Source: Lineus longissimus (taxonomy: Eukaryota; Nemertea; Pilidiophora; Heteronemertea; Lineidae). Taken from it: 64,000 nucleotides of DNA. The DNA lies in the NCBI RefSeq assembly GCF_910592395.1, contig NC_088308.1, positions 2,912,001 to 2,976,000 of the forward strand, in the 5' to 3' direction. The notes below the pieces were generated by a model. It made no database searches. It saw only the letters and a list, made by a program, of their open reading frames with translations, and was not told the origin of the DNA. The translations under genes were made by a program, and so were the position numbers. Of this stretch, positions 29,301 through 42,900 are shown in pieces; position 1 is the first letter of the stretch, and every line of letters starts with the position of its first letter.

Positions 29301-30925
29301 ACTAACATCGAAAAACATCATCACACTGACAGCGCACATGGCATCGAGTACCACGCAAGTACATGTACATGCTGAACACTGTGTACATCAATCAACTCAA
29401 CAGTACAATCAACCAAGGCTTGTGCGGCAGGGAATGCTGGGCTGTTTCATGTCCATCCCCTGGGGTCTAGCTTGAGGTCTTCCGTGCAATCAGATGGACA
29501 AAACAAAGTTTGTTCAGGAGACTATGTTCTCCTTGTCCAAGTGTCTCTTTCATCTATATCACCATGAAGACAAGCCTTCTCCTAAAGAATGGAATCTACT
29601 CACTGGCCAATCACAGCACACATTACACTTAAAGCCAACAACTTTTACAGATATCATTCCGACAACATTTACAGTACACCATGATTCAATTTACATGCAT
29701 GTGTGAACTCATCAACTCATGAATTTATCAAAATACGTAAAAATCATGTGCACGTTTTGTCCTGGGTGCAAAGAAATCAACACTAACATCTTGACTGAGT
29801 GAAAATGCATGAAAACGTGATGTGTTGATGATGTAAAACAGGGAATGGTGCTATAAAGATATAATCTAAAATGATAAGAAATTCCAAATTATTCCTTTTA
29901 AAAGTCGATATGGTTTATAATGTAAACATCAATATGAGAGAGCTCCAATTGATACGGATATACATGTATCACCAATATATTTTAGGATGAAACTGTTACA
30001 TGGAATTAAGTTTCAGTTTGTGTGGAAAACATTGGAAAAGTATAGTCCAGCAAAGACAACAGAATTGTGCTATTTTTCTGAAGCTGCCGAAAATAAAGTT
30101 GCAAAATTCGATAAAATAATACAACTGGGCAACAACTGGGGTATGACACACAGCTGATTGACAATTGGGTTGAGGCCATTTTGAACGGTAAGCCAAGCCA
30201 ATAGCCAGACTTTGGCAGTCCCAGGCGGCAAGAAGCTATTGGCATCCAACAAAGCCACAGAATTTGATTCATATCAGTACGAACAGTATTGCCACATTTT
30301 GGCATAAACACTTTATAATCCCTGTAATCCCGCGCAGGGGAAGGGGTATGCAGTAAAGCAGAAGTTTGAAGCTAGCTTGGATATATTTGCACCATTCAAG
30401 GCAAAGCATGGCGATGATAATGATGCTGATGATCTTAATGATGTAGAAGGTGGTAAAGATGATGATGATGATGATGATGCTGATGAGGAAAACGATATCT
30501 CAATGCAGATATCTAACACTATGCAAATTTGAACAAGTCTACAATTTCACTAATTTCTATCAAAAATTTTGACTAAGAACTTCTTGAATTGGAATAAAAA
30601 GAGCTGTTTCATCATATCCCACTGCTTTATGAGAAGATCTAGTCAAAATTTCCATTTCTATCTTCAGAAGACGAAGGGACTAAATGGATAGGGACCTTAT
30701 TTTTGGATTCACATACAAAGGCTTAAAGGGTCTTCATGAATGTGGATATCCCGAAGGGTACATCAAGACCAATTCAGCATTCATTGACTTTGAGGAGCCA
30801 TCTAGTGAAATTAACTTTCAAATGCAATGAGGGAATAGGAAACCTCCGCAACAGAGGAAGACCTCTTCAACAGAGGCAGACGTCAACCAAGATGATCTAC
30901 CAGATTAAAAGATGATGGTGGTAAT

Positions 30926-30956
<31 letters not shown>

Positions 30957-33900
30957 ATGATGACAATGGAGATGATGACCTAATATGTAGCAACTATGCA
31001 ATGATGACGGAGGATGAGGAGTCAAGACCAGGTTGGGCAACAGGCTGGAGGACAAGATACCAAGATCCAAGGGTGACCAGCATAGCAAAAGCCAAGACCA
31101 TCGAGACAAGCAACCTGACATAGCAATGATGGGTGAAACTGAAGTCATCATGATATAAATGACAATGTTTCTGCAATTGATCTGGAAGATCAAGACTGTT
31201 GTGCGTGATGAACCAGTTTTTGATAATGCTTGATGTGCAGGCATTGCGCAGACTGTGTTTCATAGTTCAACTGTATAGTGAGGAAAGATTTTTCTCCAAA
31301 ATTTCCAAACAATCCACGTGGGATTGACAAATAGCTTTTTTGGAGGGAATACTGCATGGAAAGTTATCTTCTTTGGTGCGGTTTGGGGGTCTCCGAAAGT
31401 GGAATCAGCTCACCCAATAGTACAGTATGCACTGCTTCCTAAAACAAGGCCCCAGACATTGTAATCAGTCTTTCAACAAGTGCACACAAGCACGTTTTAT
31501 GTGAAAATATTGCTCACTATACAGTATGAACTATTGACATTGTGTCCGAGGTTTCTCCAACATGCCATGCATGTGCATAATGACACTGCTGTAACCAGAG
31601 GTCGTCAATGAAGATGAAATGGTCTCCAAGTAACTAGGATCAAATCTAAACCCTCCATTCCCAAACAAAGCCTAATCCAAAATACCCCAAATCATATACT
31701 AAGAGTAGCACCTACAGAATTCTCTTCATACCCAAGAATACTTTTGATGCAGACCATTTTCTAGTTGTTACATATTTGAACTTGTCCAGACATCAGAGTG
31801 GGATTCATAAGACATTTTAAACTGATCAACACCATCATATCAAAGAAGTTATTCAGTCAGTGAGACTACCGGTATTATTCAGGGTCATGTGGCTCTGCTT
31901 ATATTGGTGAAGGCCAAAACTTCACAATATGTGTGAAAACTAGTCTCTTGAACTTGGACAGGCTCACACACCTCATAAGTCCATAAAGGTAAGGAACGAA
32001 ATGGGTTCCAGGTTCGTTCAACCATCAGGACAGCCTGAATACTGGTACAAAGACAAACAAAAAGTCGGAACTTAGCAGGATTCAGGATAAGCCACAGTTA
32101 CCAGTATCATAACAGCACAGACAGTGCTGGGTATAAGCAACAGAGGATATGGGGACTGTCTACCATAAAACTCATTGTTTTCCAGAATAGTTCTTCGAAA
32201 ATAGCAAAGAAGAGGTTGCCACAGGCCTGGAAAAGCCATTAACCACTTCTGTGTAAAGCTTTTGCTGGCCTATCAGTTCAAAGAATCATTGGTGCAGGCC
32301 AGTTCCTCACAGAAACACACTTCAGAGATGTTCTTTATCTGAGCTCTGGCCTGGTTCAAGCAGTTGGCCCTGTGGTCCAAACCAATGACATTCACAAACT
32401 TGGCCAGGACAAGAAAGTCACTAAGTCTCTGAAGAGCATTTCTGTTAACATGGCTTGCCACAGAGGGAAACAAATGAGAATGGCAACAGTTTAATAATCA
32501 ATACACAAAAAAATTAAAAGAGACCCACCACTTAAGATTATAAACAGACACCCTAGTCTAACAATTATGGATTATGACTAAAATGATACAAAGTTTAGAC
32601 CTAACACGTAATCCCCTTGTTTAAATGATAACCGAAAGCAAATGAACGTAATAGAACATAATGAAACACTCGATGAAGACACAGCAGTTGTGTACGGTGC
32701 AGACTTACTCAGCTTTGATGCCCCTGTAGTGGTCAAGTTGGAGAAGAAGAGAAAAGTGGCATACAGATTAAAACATGTCCAAACGGGTTCATCGGCTTGG
32801 CAGTGCACAATGTGGTGAAGGAATTTTCGTCACAAATAGTTTCATTTGTTTTTACAGCGACTCAAATTTTTCCGATTTACAGCTTTGCAGATTGCAGGAC
32901 TCAACACAGAATTTCAAAACATTGTCATCAATAGACAGGAGGCATAATTCGCAGAATGGTTCAACTTTCTAACTTGTGACAAAAAGTAACCTCAGCACAT
33001 TGTATCTAATACATGTACATGTATGACCTATGTTTTGTTATTTCATGAATAAGATCAAAAATACATTCCCATGAGCGAGCTTATGTATTTTTGATCAAAT
33101 TTTTATTCATGAAATGCTACCAGCACAATAGCGTGAACTTAGAATTATATCCTGCATAAGCTTTGCGACTTGAATTGCATATTAAAGAAGATTATAACTG
33201 GACAACTGACTTATACATGATATTCAATATAGCTGAAATACTAAATCAAAGTGATGAGAGTGACGGGAAAGTGGAATCTAACTACGAGTTCATGTGACAA
33301 CTTGAGATACGGAGAGGTGACAGAACACAAATTATTTCACAAACCAAAGCACCCAAGTCCCATTCTATGAAATTCACCTCCATCGATATTAAGCATAAAG
33401 CGTCCCCCAAACTATCCATATCCGTACTCAGTTTTGGAGAACAAGTACCCCATTCTTACAGCAGTGTTAAAGTGCAACGATCCCACAAATTCTTACCCCA
33501 ATCCCATGCTAAGCATTTCCTATCAGTACAGCACATGCAACTGGCTTTGCCATTTGATAATTTTGTCCACTAAGAAGATAAGTAACAGATTGGCACTTCG
33601 TAACTCTCGTTTTTTGCTGTGCAGAGGATTCAATTTCCCCCATCAAGCACTGAATCAGTGTGTAGTCTAGTTCCAAAAAGTGGGCCCCTCTTCAACTAAC
33701 AGTTGACAACTTATAAGTAATTCGAAAAATCCCTAATCTAATATTTCTGATTTCACAAGTGGCTGTTGCTTTTCAACCAGAAAAACTTTTAGGGAACAGA
33801 GGAAGTTTCAAAATTTGGTCTGAAGCCAGGTTTTGATCAGAGGAGTGAAATTTCTGCAATGTGAAATATGATGGAAACATGGAGAAATGACAGTGTAATG

Positions 33901-36900
33901 GATATGAATGATAAGCCAAGTTAAGAGAAAGCAGCGGTGCATAGGTCAGCAGGAAGGGTTAAATGACAAGATCACAGAATTAACGGTTCTGTCTTGTTTT
34001 AATAGAGGCCACGCAGCCAAATCGATTGACCACACTAGACTAGTATATAGACTACTGCTAACAGACCCACCAATCTTTTTGTGACTGGTGAAATTGAGGG
34101 GTGTAAGGAGTGCAATATACCCCTCTGAACTCCTTTTGAGAAAAGATTGAGTGGATCTGTTATTGTTGCCAGAAATTTATCAGCCACTCTAGTGTGGTCA
34201 ATCAACCGGGCACCGTGGAGGTGGTCATAGATAGTGTCATATGAATTTGATGCATTCCACTGAAATTCCCATTTCCTGTGGAAATGTGATTTTATTAGTT
34301 CATACCTACCCAGGTCAGACTTTTGCATATGTACTCATATCGGATCTACCCGAGGAATTATTTAACTAATTACATTAGAAAATAACCAGCCAGTTCACAA
34401 GGCTACGTCCAGGCGGCGCCCCTGTACAGCCCATCAACCGTGCAAGCCGCCATATTGCCAGTACTTTTTACTCAAGCAACTCAAGTAAGTCCCGTTGCTG
34501 TGGGGACGGACGGGTGGGCAGTCTGACCTGGGTAGGTATGAACTAATAAAATCACATTTCCACAGGAAATGGGAATTTTATGTCGTTCATACTCTACCCA
34601 GGTCAGACTTTTGCATCGAATACCAACAACCTAAGGAAGGTGGGTAAACGTGACTTACCATGTAGCGACGTGAACTGTCTCCAAGCCGCATAGCAGAACC
34701 CAACGGGTGAGACCGGGATAACCAGACCAAAGAGAAATGGGGATGCTCATGGCTCAACGGTCAGGCCACCATATAAAAGAATAATGGAAAGGCCTTAAGG
34801 TTATCAACTACCCCCTAGAGTAAGGTAGCACATCGCATGGTACTTGCTCAGCACACACCTCGCCAAAAGAATGTGTGGACTTAAGAGGGTAACCACCCTC
34901 TGCGTGCGGGGACAACCCACAAAGTCTAGGCGGCTCAACCTAAGACATCCGGACGGGGCACATGCACAGGGGAACCACGTCCCGGCATGAATGTCCGCAC
35001 CTCCCCCCCATCTTTAGAGGGAAGGACGGAGAATCCGGAGTGAGGAGTCCGGCGGGTAGGCTAGGCAGGGAGAACCTAGACTACGTGCTGAGCAGCGACG
35101 ATTGGACCGAGAGACAGCATACCGTCAGTCATCACGGAACAATCGCGCATATAATGTTGGGAGAAAGTGGAGTGAGAACTCCACGTCGCCGCCTCCAAGA
35201 CCTCGTTCAAGGCGACTCCCCTATATTCGGCCCATGAAGTCGAGATGGCACGAATCTCGTGGGCCGTCACGGAACCCAGGCGGCGAAGCTCCGGAGACTG
35301 AAGAGTCATGGAGTAGGCCTGCCGGATGGTGGCCACCAACCATCTGGCGACCGTGGCGGGCGCAATCTCCCGTGTGAATCCCTCGCGATAAGACAGAAAA
35401 AGACGCTTTCTGCCGAGACGGACGGCAGGGTCTTTGGTCTTATCGACATAGAACCTCAAGGCCCGGACGGGGCAGAGAGTTCTATCCGGGAGGTCTCGAG
35501 AGACCACCCTGGAAAGGGATGGAATAAGAACCGGGCGCCTGGAGGTGGAAGGCGCCTGGTTCTTCGCAATAAAGCCTGGGACAAATTCTAGGACCGCGCC
35601 CCTCTCATTGAAGGCTAGCTTGTCAAAAGCTAGGGCATGGAGCTCGGACCGTCTCTGGGCCGTAGCTAAGGCCACCAAGAAGACGGTCTTAAAGGTAAGA
35701 TGCTTCCTATCTGCTAGGTGCAAGGGCTCGAATGGAAATCTCATAAGAGCCCGTAACACCACCGAGAGATCCCACTTGGGGACGCAATGTAAGGAGCGGG
35801 GACGCTCCAGAGACATGTTGCGAAGCAACGATGACAAGGCGTCATCCCAAGCCGGTTGCCAGGAGCCTGTCAGTCTAAGGGTGACGGCAATGGCAGAGCG
35901 ATAGCCCTTAACCCCCTGGACCGAAAACTTCCGAACCGTAAACAAAAAGTTTAGGAAATCGAGGAAGTTGGGAAGAGTGGGAGCGATCGGAGAAACTCCG
36001 TGCTCTCCGCACCAGTCTCGAAAGACGAGCCACTTACTGTCGTATGATGTAAGGGTAGACTGTCTCTGAGGCTGAGCGACTTTTCGGATAACGTCCTCCG
36101 AAAAGCCTCTCTCTCGGAGGAAATGCCCGATAGTCTCCAGGCGTGAAGCCTGTAGAAAGAAGGGTCCTGATGGTAGACCCGGCCTATCGGGTGATATAGC
36201 AGGCGGTCCCACTCCGGCAATCTGCGGGGGTGGTCCGTCAGGAGCTCCAGCAACACCGGGAACCAAGCTTGGTTCGGCCAACAAGGGGCGATCAGGCAAA
36301 GCCTGACGCGCGATGAGGCCACTTTGTTCAGAACCGGCAGCAACAGAGGGGTTGGCGGGAATGCATAAGCATTGAGGCCGTCCCAGGAGGCCGACAGGCT
36401 GTCTACTCCCAAGGCCTCGTCGTCCGGGAGAGGGGAGTAATACAGGGTGAATCTCTTGTTGAGGCGAGTGGCGAAAAGGTCCACAATCGGCGCATCCCAC
36501 ATCCCGGCCAGCCGGGACACAATCTCCTGATGGAGGGTCCACTCGGTCTGGACTAAGCGATCGGCTCTGGAGAGAGCATCCGCCAGGATGTTCCTCTTGC
36601 CGGGGATGTGACGGGGGAAGAGCTGGATGTCCAGCCGACGACAAAATTGTAGGAGGTCCCATGTCAGACGACACAGAGTGTCGGACCTCGTTCCCCCTTG
36701 TCTCCGAATATAGGCGACGACAGTCGAGTTGTCGGAGAACAGAGATACCCTGTGACCCCGTAACCGGGACGAAAAGGCCTTCACGGCTAGGATGACAGCC
36801 TGCATTTCGAGAATATTGATCGAAAGGCGAGACTCCTCCCCTGACCACGTGCCCTTGGTGGTCAGGTCGCCCTCGTTCAGGTGAGCCCCCCATCCGAAGA

Positions 36901-39900
36901 GGGAGGCGTCCGTGAAGAGGGACATCTGGGGGGGTAACGGACGGAGCTGCACCCCGCGGAGGAGCTCCGTCCCCGTCCCCCAGAACCTCCAAACGTCCTC
37001 CAGTAGCATGGAAGGGAGTGCTACTGCTCGATCGAGTGGGTCCGAGAAGGGGCGCCAACTCGAGAGTAGGAGGAGCTGGAGGGGGCGCATATACAGGCGA
37101 CCGAGAGGAACCTGGTCCGCCGCCGAATTGAGCAGGCCCAGCAGGGACAGGAACTGTCTGGCTGTGGCGCTGTCTCGACGACGGAAAGCCCGAATCAGAG
37201 ACCGGATCTTGGTGACCCGGTCCTGAGGTGGGGACATGAGGCCCTCTCTGGTACGGAAACGTACTCCCACGAAGACAAAATCCTGAGACGGGTCTAGCTC
37301 GGATTTTTCTAAGTTTGTTATCCACCCGGCCTGGGTCGCCGTCTTGAGCAAGAACCGAGTCTGCTTGAGAAGACGGGGACGGGATTGGCAACGCAGCAGC
37401 CAGTCGTCTAAGTAGCAATGGAGCTTGAAGCCCAAAGCGTGAAACGGGGCGGCGAACGCCCTGACGACGGTTGTGAAAATAAGCGGAGCGGAAGCCAGGC
37501 CGAAAGGCAAGGCCTGAAACTGATAAATTTTGCCTTCGAAGTAAAAGCGAAGGAAATGTTGAAAGTCTGGATGGACTGGGATGTGAAAATACGCATCCTG
37601 CAAGTCCATGGAGACGGCCCAATCGTCGGGCTGCACCGCTGTTGCCACTGACCTTGTTGTTTCCATCCTGAAACTGGGTACCCTGAGGAACCGGTTCAGG
37701 CTGGACAGGTCTATGACCAATCTCCATTTTCCCGACTTCTTCGGAACCAAGAAGATGTGGCTGTAAAAGCCCGGGGAGGAGTGGTCTTCCACCACCGTGA
37801 CAGCCTCCTTCTGGAGGAGGGAGTTGACCTCGGACCGAAGGGCTTCGGCCCTGGCCGGGTCCACGGGGGGTAATACCGGGTGGGGAGTCGATGTCGTTGG
37901 GGGAGGATGGGCAAAATCGAGGCGAACCCCGTGCCGGAGCATGTCCGGGACTGGGGAGCCTTTTTGACACCATCCGACCCAAAAGGCTGCGAAATGGCGC
38001 AGTCGGCCCCCAACGACAGAGTCCGAGGGAGTGTCGCCTATTAGCGCCCGAGGAGAAGGTGACAAGTCACCGACGCCTGCCCCCGCGACCCTTCCGCTGT
38101 TGTGGCCGGAAGGGGCGCTTGGGCTGCCCGCCACCTCCGCCCTGACCTGAGGAGCGGTGGCGCTTATTGGAGGGGCGGGCTGGAGCCGCAGCTTCTGTCT
38201 GCCCTCGGGGACGAAAAGACCCGGAGGAGCCCTGCGAGGCCGAGGGCCCACGAGAGGCCGACGCACCCCGGGGGCGTCTAAACTCCGGCTGACGTCCCCG
38301 GCCCGCGGACCATGAAGAGGAACGCGGGCGGGGGGCCTGTCTGGGGGGAGGAGGGTCCCCCTCACGACTCTTATCCGACTCGCGCTGAGCCCCTAAGGTA
38401 TCAGGCAGCGAATCGTGGAATAAGAAGGGACCGCCCAAAGGGGCGGTCCGCAAGGCCCCGCGCAGAAACTGGGCGCGGACCACACTCAGCCCCTCGATGA
38501 GGAGGTCCCGGCGCTTCAGCACCGCGTTGGCTGCTTGTTTGGCAGCTAAGTCACTGGCATGTTGCAGTGACTGCTGTAAGGACATAGCCAGGATGCGTTG
38601 CTCATCCGTGGCGTCCGCAGCCAACGACCTGGACAGGGCACAGAGCGTCAAGTCGGCGTACGATAACACCGACTGCGTCTCCTTGGCCAGGGCCTCATCG
38701 TTCTTGGCATCCCTCATAGGAGCAGACGTGAGGACTTTCGGAACGACCAACCCGGCGAGCTGCACATCATCCCTCAAGGGGATGAGTGAGACCGGGTCAG
38801 TCCCCGACGGCGATACTCTATAGTATTCTGGCCTATACGAAGGACTGTGAGGGGAAGTGGCCGTGAAGCGCTTCCCCGCCTTCGTCCAGGCTCCCGGTCC
38901 AGTCGACGGCAAAGTCGAGACCAGGGAGCGCTGGTGGCCCCCGCAGGACGGCGCCGTGTCCCTAAGCGTTGAATCGAGCCAATGAGAGGCTCTGATCAAG
39001 GCAGGGGAGGGGGGCAACTCATCGAGTGCCCGGTCCGGCACGGCAGCCAAGTCCGGCTCGTCGGCATCCCCGAAAAGATCGAAGGGAGCACGGCCGAGCG
39101 CGGGGTTGACCGGCGGGAGAGGACAATGCTCGGTCGGCACGAACTGCCGGACGAGCGCGCGAAGATCGCGCATCCCAGCCACAATGGTGGGGTCCTCTGT
39201 TCCAGAGGGGCAGTCAGCCTGAGGGGCCTGCCCGATGGAAGATTGCGACTCATCGAATTGATAGTCGACCTCCATGGGGACTTGGGGCAGCTCAAAGGCC
39301 ACTGGTCTCCCGGCCTGCTGCTGAGGGGCCCTATCTGAGAGATTTTTGGTCTCCAGATGGGCAGCCAAACTCTGCAGGACCTGACGCTGCTGGGCCGTAA
39401 GGCCCGGTGCGATAGGCCGGGGATCCTGTCTGGACATACCTGGGGCAGGCAGGGATGGCGGGGGGCTACTCACCACAAAGGGGGTGGAGCTCAGACCCGC
39501 AGAGCCAGACAGGGAGGGACGGGGTCGCACCGGCGAAATCGTGGGGCGAACCCTCCCGACGTCCGGACAGACCCTAGGGTCTCTAGAACGGACGTAATGC
39601 CCCATTGTCGCACCCCTACCCCAGGGGGGTAGGTCACCTCCGTGCGAGACAAGAGGGGGCGGCAGAACAGGGGGGGTGACGCCCGAGTCTGCAGTAACCC
39701 ACGGGGAGGCGGTCGACGTCCTCAGAAGGGGACGGAAATTGGGGTGAGCCGCCTGCCAGGCCTCATAACCCGATGGGATACGCCCCGTCGCCTCAGAGCG
39801 GTCAGATGTGACGGTGTGATCTGACGAGACAGTCACAACCGAAGACACTGCCGGAGGCACATCCAACCCGGAGGAGGACGGGGGACGACCCAATGCCGCA

Positions 39901-42900
39901 GCAGGGGGGTCCCGACGGGGGAGGGCGGAGGAAACCCGGCCAGGTGGGGGCTTAGACGTGACTAAGGACTCCACGGCCGGTAGCCGGAGGAGTTCCTGAA
40001 TCAGGAGGTCTGCCTCCAGCGGGGTATGCTCCACGCCCAGGGGATCGGGACGCAAAGCGTCCAGAGTCCCGCTCACTTCGACCCCCTGTGAAAGGGGGGA
40101 GGAGCCAATCTCCCTAGGGGGCGCCCCGATGAGGGGGTCACCGGCGCTCAACCTAGGAGAGAACCCGGGGGGCACACCTCCGAATGGAGGGTGCCCGGCC
40201 CGAGCCCCGGAGTCGGGCGCCGAAACGGCGCCAGAGCTCCGGGGGCCTCGCCCCCGCTGAGAAGAAACAGCGGAGGGGGACTTAGAAGAGGCCGCACCAG
40301 ACTTTCTGGGGCCTCTCCGGGTCGGCTTCTGCTTCTTCGACGGCCGAGGGGCCGGAGAAGCAGAAGGCAGCGTCCCGGCAGCGGACGAAACCGCAGTCGC
40401 CGAGTCCGACGGGGCGGACTGGCGAGCCGGGGACGAACCGGGACGGGGACTAATAATCCCCGATACACCGGCACCCGGGCACCTGAATACCCAGAAGGGT
40501 AACAGGCCCAATAAGAGGGCTGGAAAGCCCAATAAGGACAAGAAGGACGCTAACAAGAGCGGCAGAGCCAGCATCTTGAGAGGCCACACAAAGAAAGTGA
40601 ACGATAAGAAAAACTTGGATTTATTTGGTCACGTGACCGGAGCCTGGAGCGAGAAAATTTTTTTTTTTTGGGAGAACGGCGAAGAAAAAGCGTTCTAAGT
40701 GACGAATTCAGAGAAAGATGGGTAAAGGAATGGTCTCACCCGCTTCCTGAAATCGGCAGCTCCAAAACGGACGTCCGGGGGAGGATCCTTCTCAATACTG
40801 TCGCGGGGGAATCAACGCAAACAGCAGCAGAAACTCGGTGCTTGTGATACAAGGCGCCGAGGAAAAAGTACTGGCAATATGGCGGCTTGCACGGTTGATG
40901 GGCTGTACAGGGGCGCCGCCTGGACGTAGCCTTGTGAACTGGCTGGTTATTTTCTAATGTAATTAGTTAAATAATTCCTCGGGTAGATCCGATATGAGTA
41001 CATATGCAAAAGTCTGACCTGGGTAGAGTATGAACGACATAAAAACCAACACACTCAGAACACAAGTGTTTTTAAGTTGCATTAGAAACAGGTCTGGACA
41101 GAGTGCTAAGAGAAACATGCTTGCACACAATCACAAGGTAGCCCCCTCTCCCGAAATATTTCAACTCCCACATGCAAAATCTGAATCGGAAACCACTATC
41201 AGCAGAAGTTTTTGAAAAATGTCCAGATTTTGTACCCAGTCGCGCATGCTCATAAATGAGTAGCAAAGTATGGTCTGGTATGCACATGCGTATCAACCAG
41301 ACACAAAATCAGGACATTTTGTTCCAACCTTTGCCAACCACTGGGCTGATTTGGGTCCTCAGAGGAGTATGCCGAGTTGCTTCAAAGGTATAAGTTTTTC
41401 GTGAATGGAAAATTTTCAATTTTGTCATGAGGGAGAGTAAAGGGTTGGGGCAAATGGTGTGAAGCTTATGTAGTACCACTGAGATGTTTAGGATCGGTTG
41501 TTTTTGTTGTGGATAGTCATTTTAGAATCTCTGCAACTTCACACCTCTCTGATCAAAACCTGGCTTAGGTGTGAAATGTTTGAAAATCTAAAGCATTGTT
41601 GGTCTTAACACTCAGATGACCTGTCTTTGAAATTCAATGATAGCTTGTTTATGAATTAAATGTTGTTCAGGAGCCAGTCAATGTTTATGTCACCAGCATA
41701 CCCATCAAAGGCAAAGAGGAGCGCAATGAACAAGGCATTGTGTGGTCCCACTCCAAATATAGACTACTGAAATGAAAGCACACCCCTGATAACCCTGCCA
41801 CGTCTGCTACCCACCTTGCTTCCACAGCCAACCCTCCTTGTCCGGATTGAAGAATGTATGCATGAGATCATTGCCATCATCCTCTGGAATCTTGAACGGT
41901 TCCTTCTTGATGCTGTCGTACAAGCTCTGCAACAATAAAGTGGTCAGATGTGAGGTCTTCTCACAGATTAACACAGATTTCAAAGTTGGTACTGTAGTTT
42001 TTTCATCACTGGCCACACTTTGACACACTTTCAAATCATGAAATACACGCAAACATTCAAGTGTCCTGACTTACTGTGAGAAGATCCTCAGGCAGGTCGC
42101 CTCCATCGTTGATGCCTCTGTTCATTGAGATGAAGCGGTCCACACCTGGCTTGTCCTTCACGCTTGGGTTGTGGAGACTCGTGTTCAACATGATGATGGC
42201 GAACGAGAGAATATAGCAAGTGTCTGCAAGAGAGAAGTCAGTTCCAGATATACGCATAAAAGGTAAATTTTTGAGGGGCTATACTCCTCTCAATACCACC
42301 CAAAGTGGCAGTTTCTATATATCAGTCAGAGGGATTAATTCTAACACTGCAAATGCTTGTGCCAAAAAATATATGAATCAAGAAAAGAGCCAATAGCCAG
42401 TGTTTACCTGTCGTTACGAACACGCCTTGGTTCTGATCGCAGTAGCGTTCAGCAAAGCACTCCATCATGCGATCAATCTTCTGTGCTTCACCAGGAAGAC
42501 GGAAACTCCACAGGAATTGCCTGGAAATATACAAACCATGACATTAGTTCAATCTTTTGATTTCTGGTATCACAACGATAAGAATACCATATGGGTATGA
42601 CATGCATGATAAGTATTGACCTTCAAAGAAGGTGTATAAGCACTCATTCTCTGACAAGCTGGCCAGCATCGCCCAAGTAATGAACGTAGGGGGTTACAAC
42701 TCTTGCGGTAGAACTTGACACTCTATTTTGTGCTCGGGCTAGTTGCTTTTCTACATGCATAAAGCTGTCATCCACAGTTACGGGACTCCAGTTGTTTTTG
42801 CCTCATTCCCAATGCCCATTGTCAAATATTGGATAGTAGCCATTGGTTCAACCCAAGTATGTTAGACCACTTTTCAGTTCAGTTTCAACATTCTAAAACA

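Larger units (their letters stand above)
28131..34262. other. cytohesin intron, DIRS-distal part
   Basis: Intronic DNA downstream (in gene direction) of the DIRS insertion. It contains GAT-type microsatellites near 30406-30486 and 30923-30964, a long imperfect hairpin at 33040-33115, and a coding-like ORF at 32273-32473 that is listed separately. Nothing else supports a gene. Confidence 0.6.
34263..41044 (-). mobile_element. DIRS-type tyrosine-recombinase retrotransposon, apparently complete
   Basis: DIRS elements copy themselves by reverse transcription, form a circle and integrate with a tyrosine recombinase instead of an integrase, so they leave no target-site duplication. All diagnostic parts are present in minus-strand order: right-hand inverted repeat, gag-like ORF, reverse transcriptase/RNase H ORF, recombinase ORF, internal complementary region, left-hand inverted repeat. 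The ends were set by the internal complementary region, whose two arms overlap by 3 bp (AAA/TTT). That places the crossover at AAA 34263-34265 and within the A run from 41041. The flanks (CCACTG and CCAACAC) show no duplication. The element is GC-rich in an AT-rich host, lies in the cytohesin intron 28131-41814, and has the same orientation as that gene. No frameshift or stop interrupts the three ORFs. Confidence 0.95.

Noticed and set aside
30313-31244. Ser-rich and His-rich minus-strand ORFs
   Set aside because: They are translations of GAT/GCT microsatellites.
34962-40502. Many plus-strand ORFs of 60-119 codons across the DIRS element
   Set aside because: They are antisense shadows of the GC-rich minus-strand ORFs and contain no motif.
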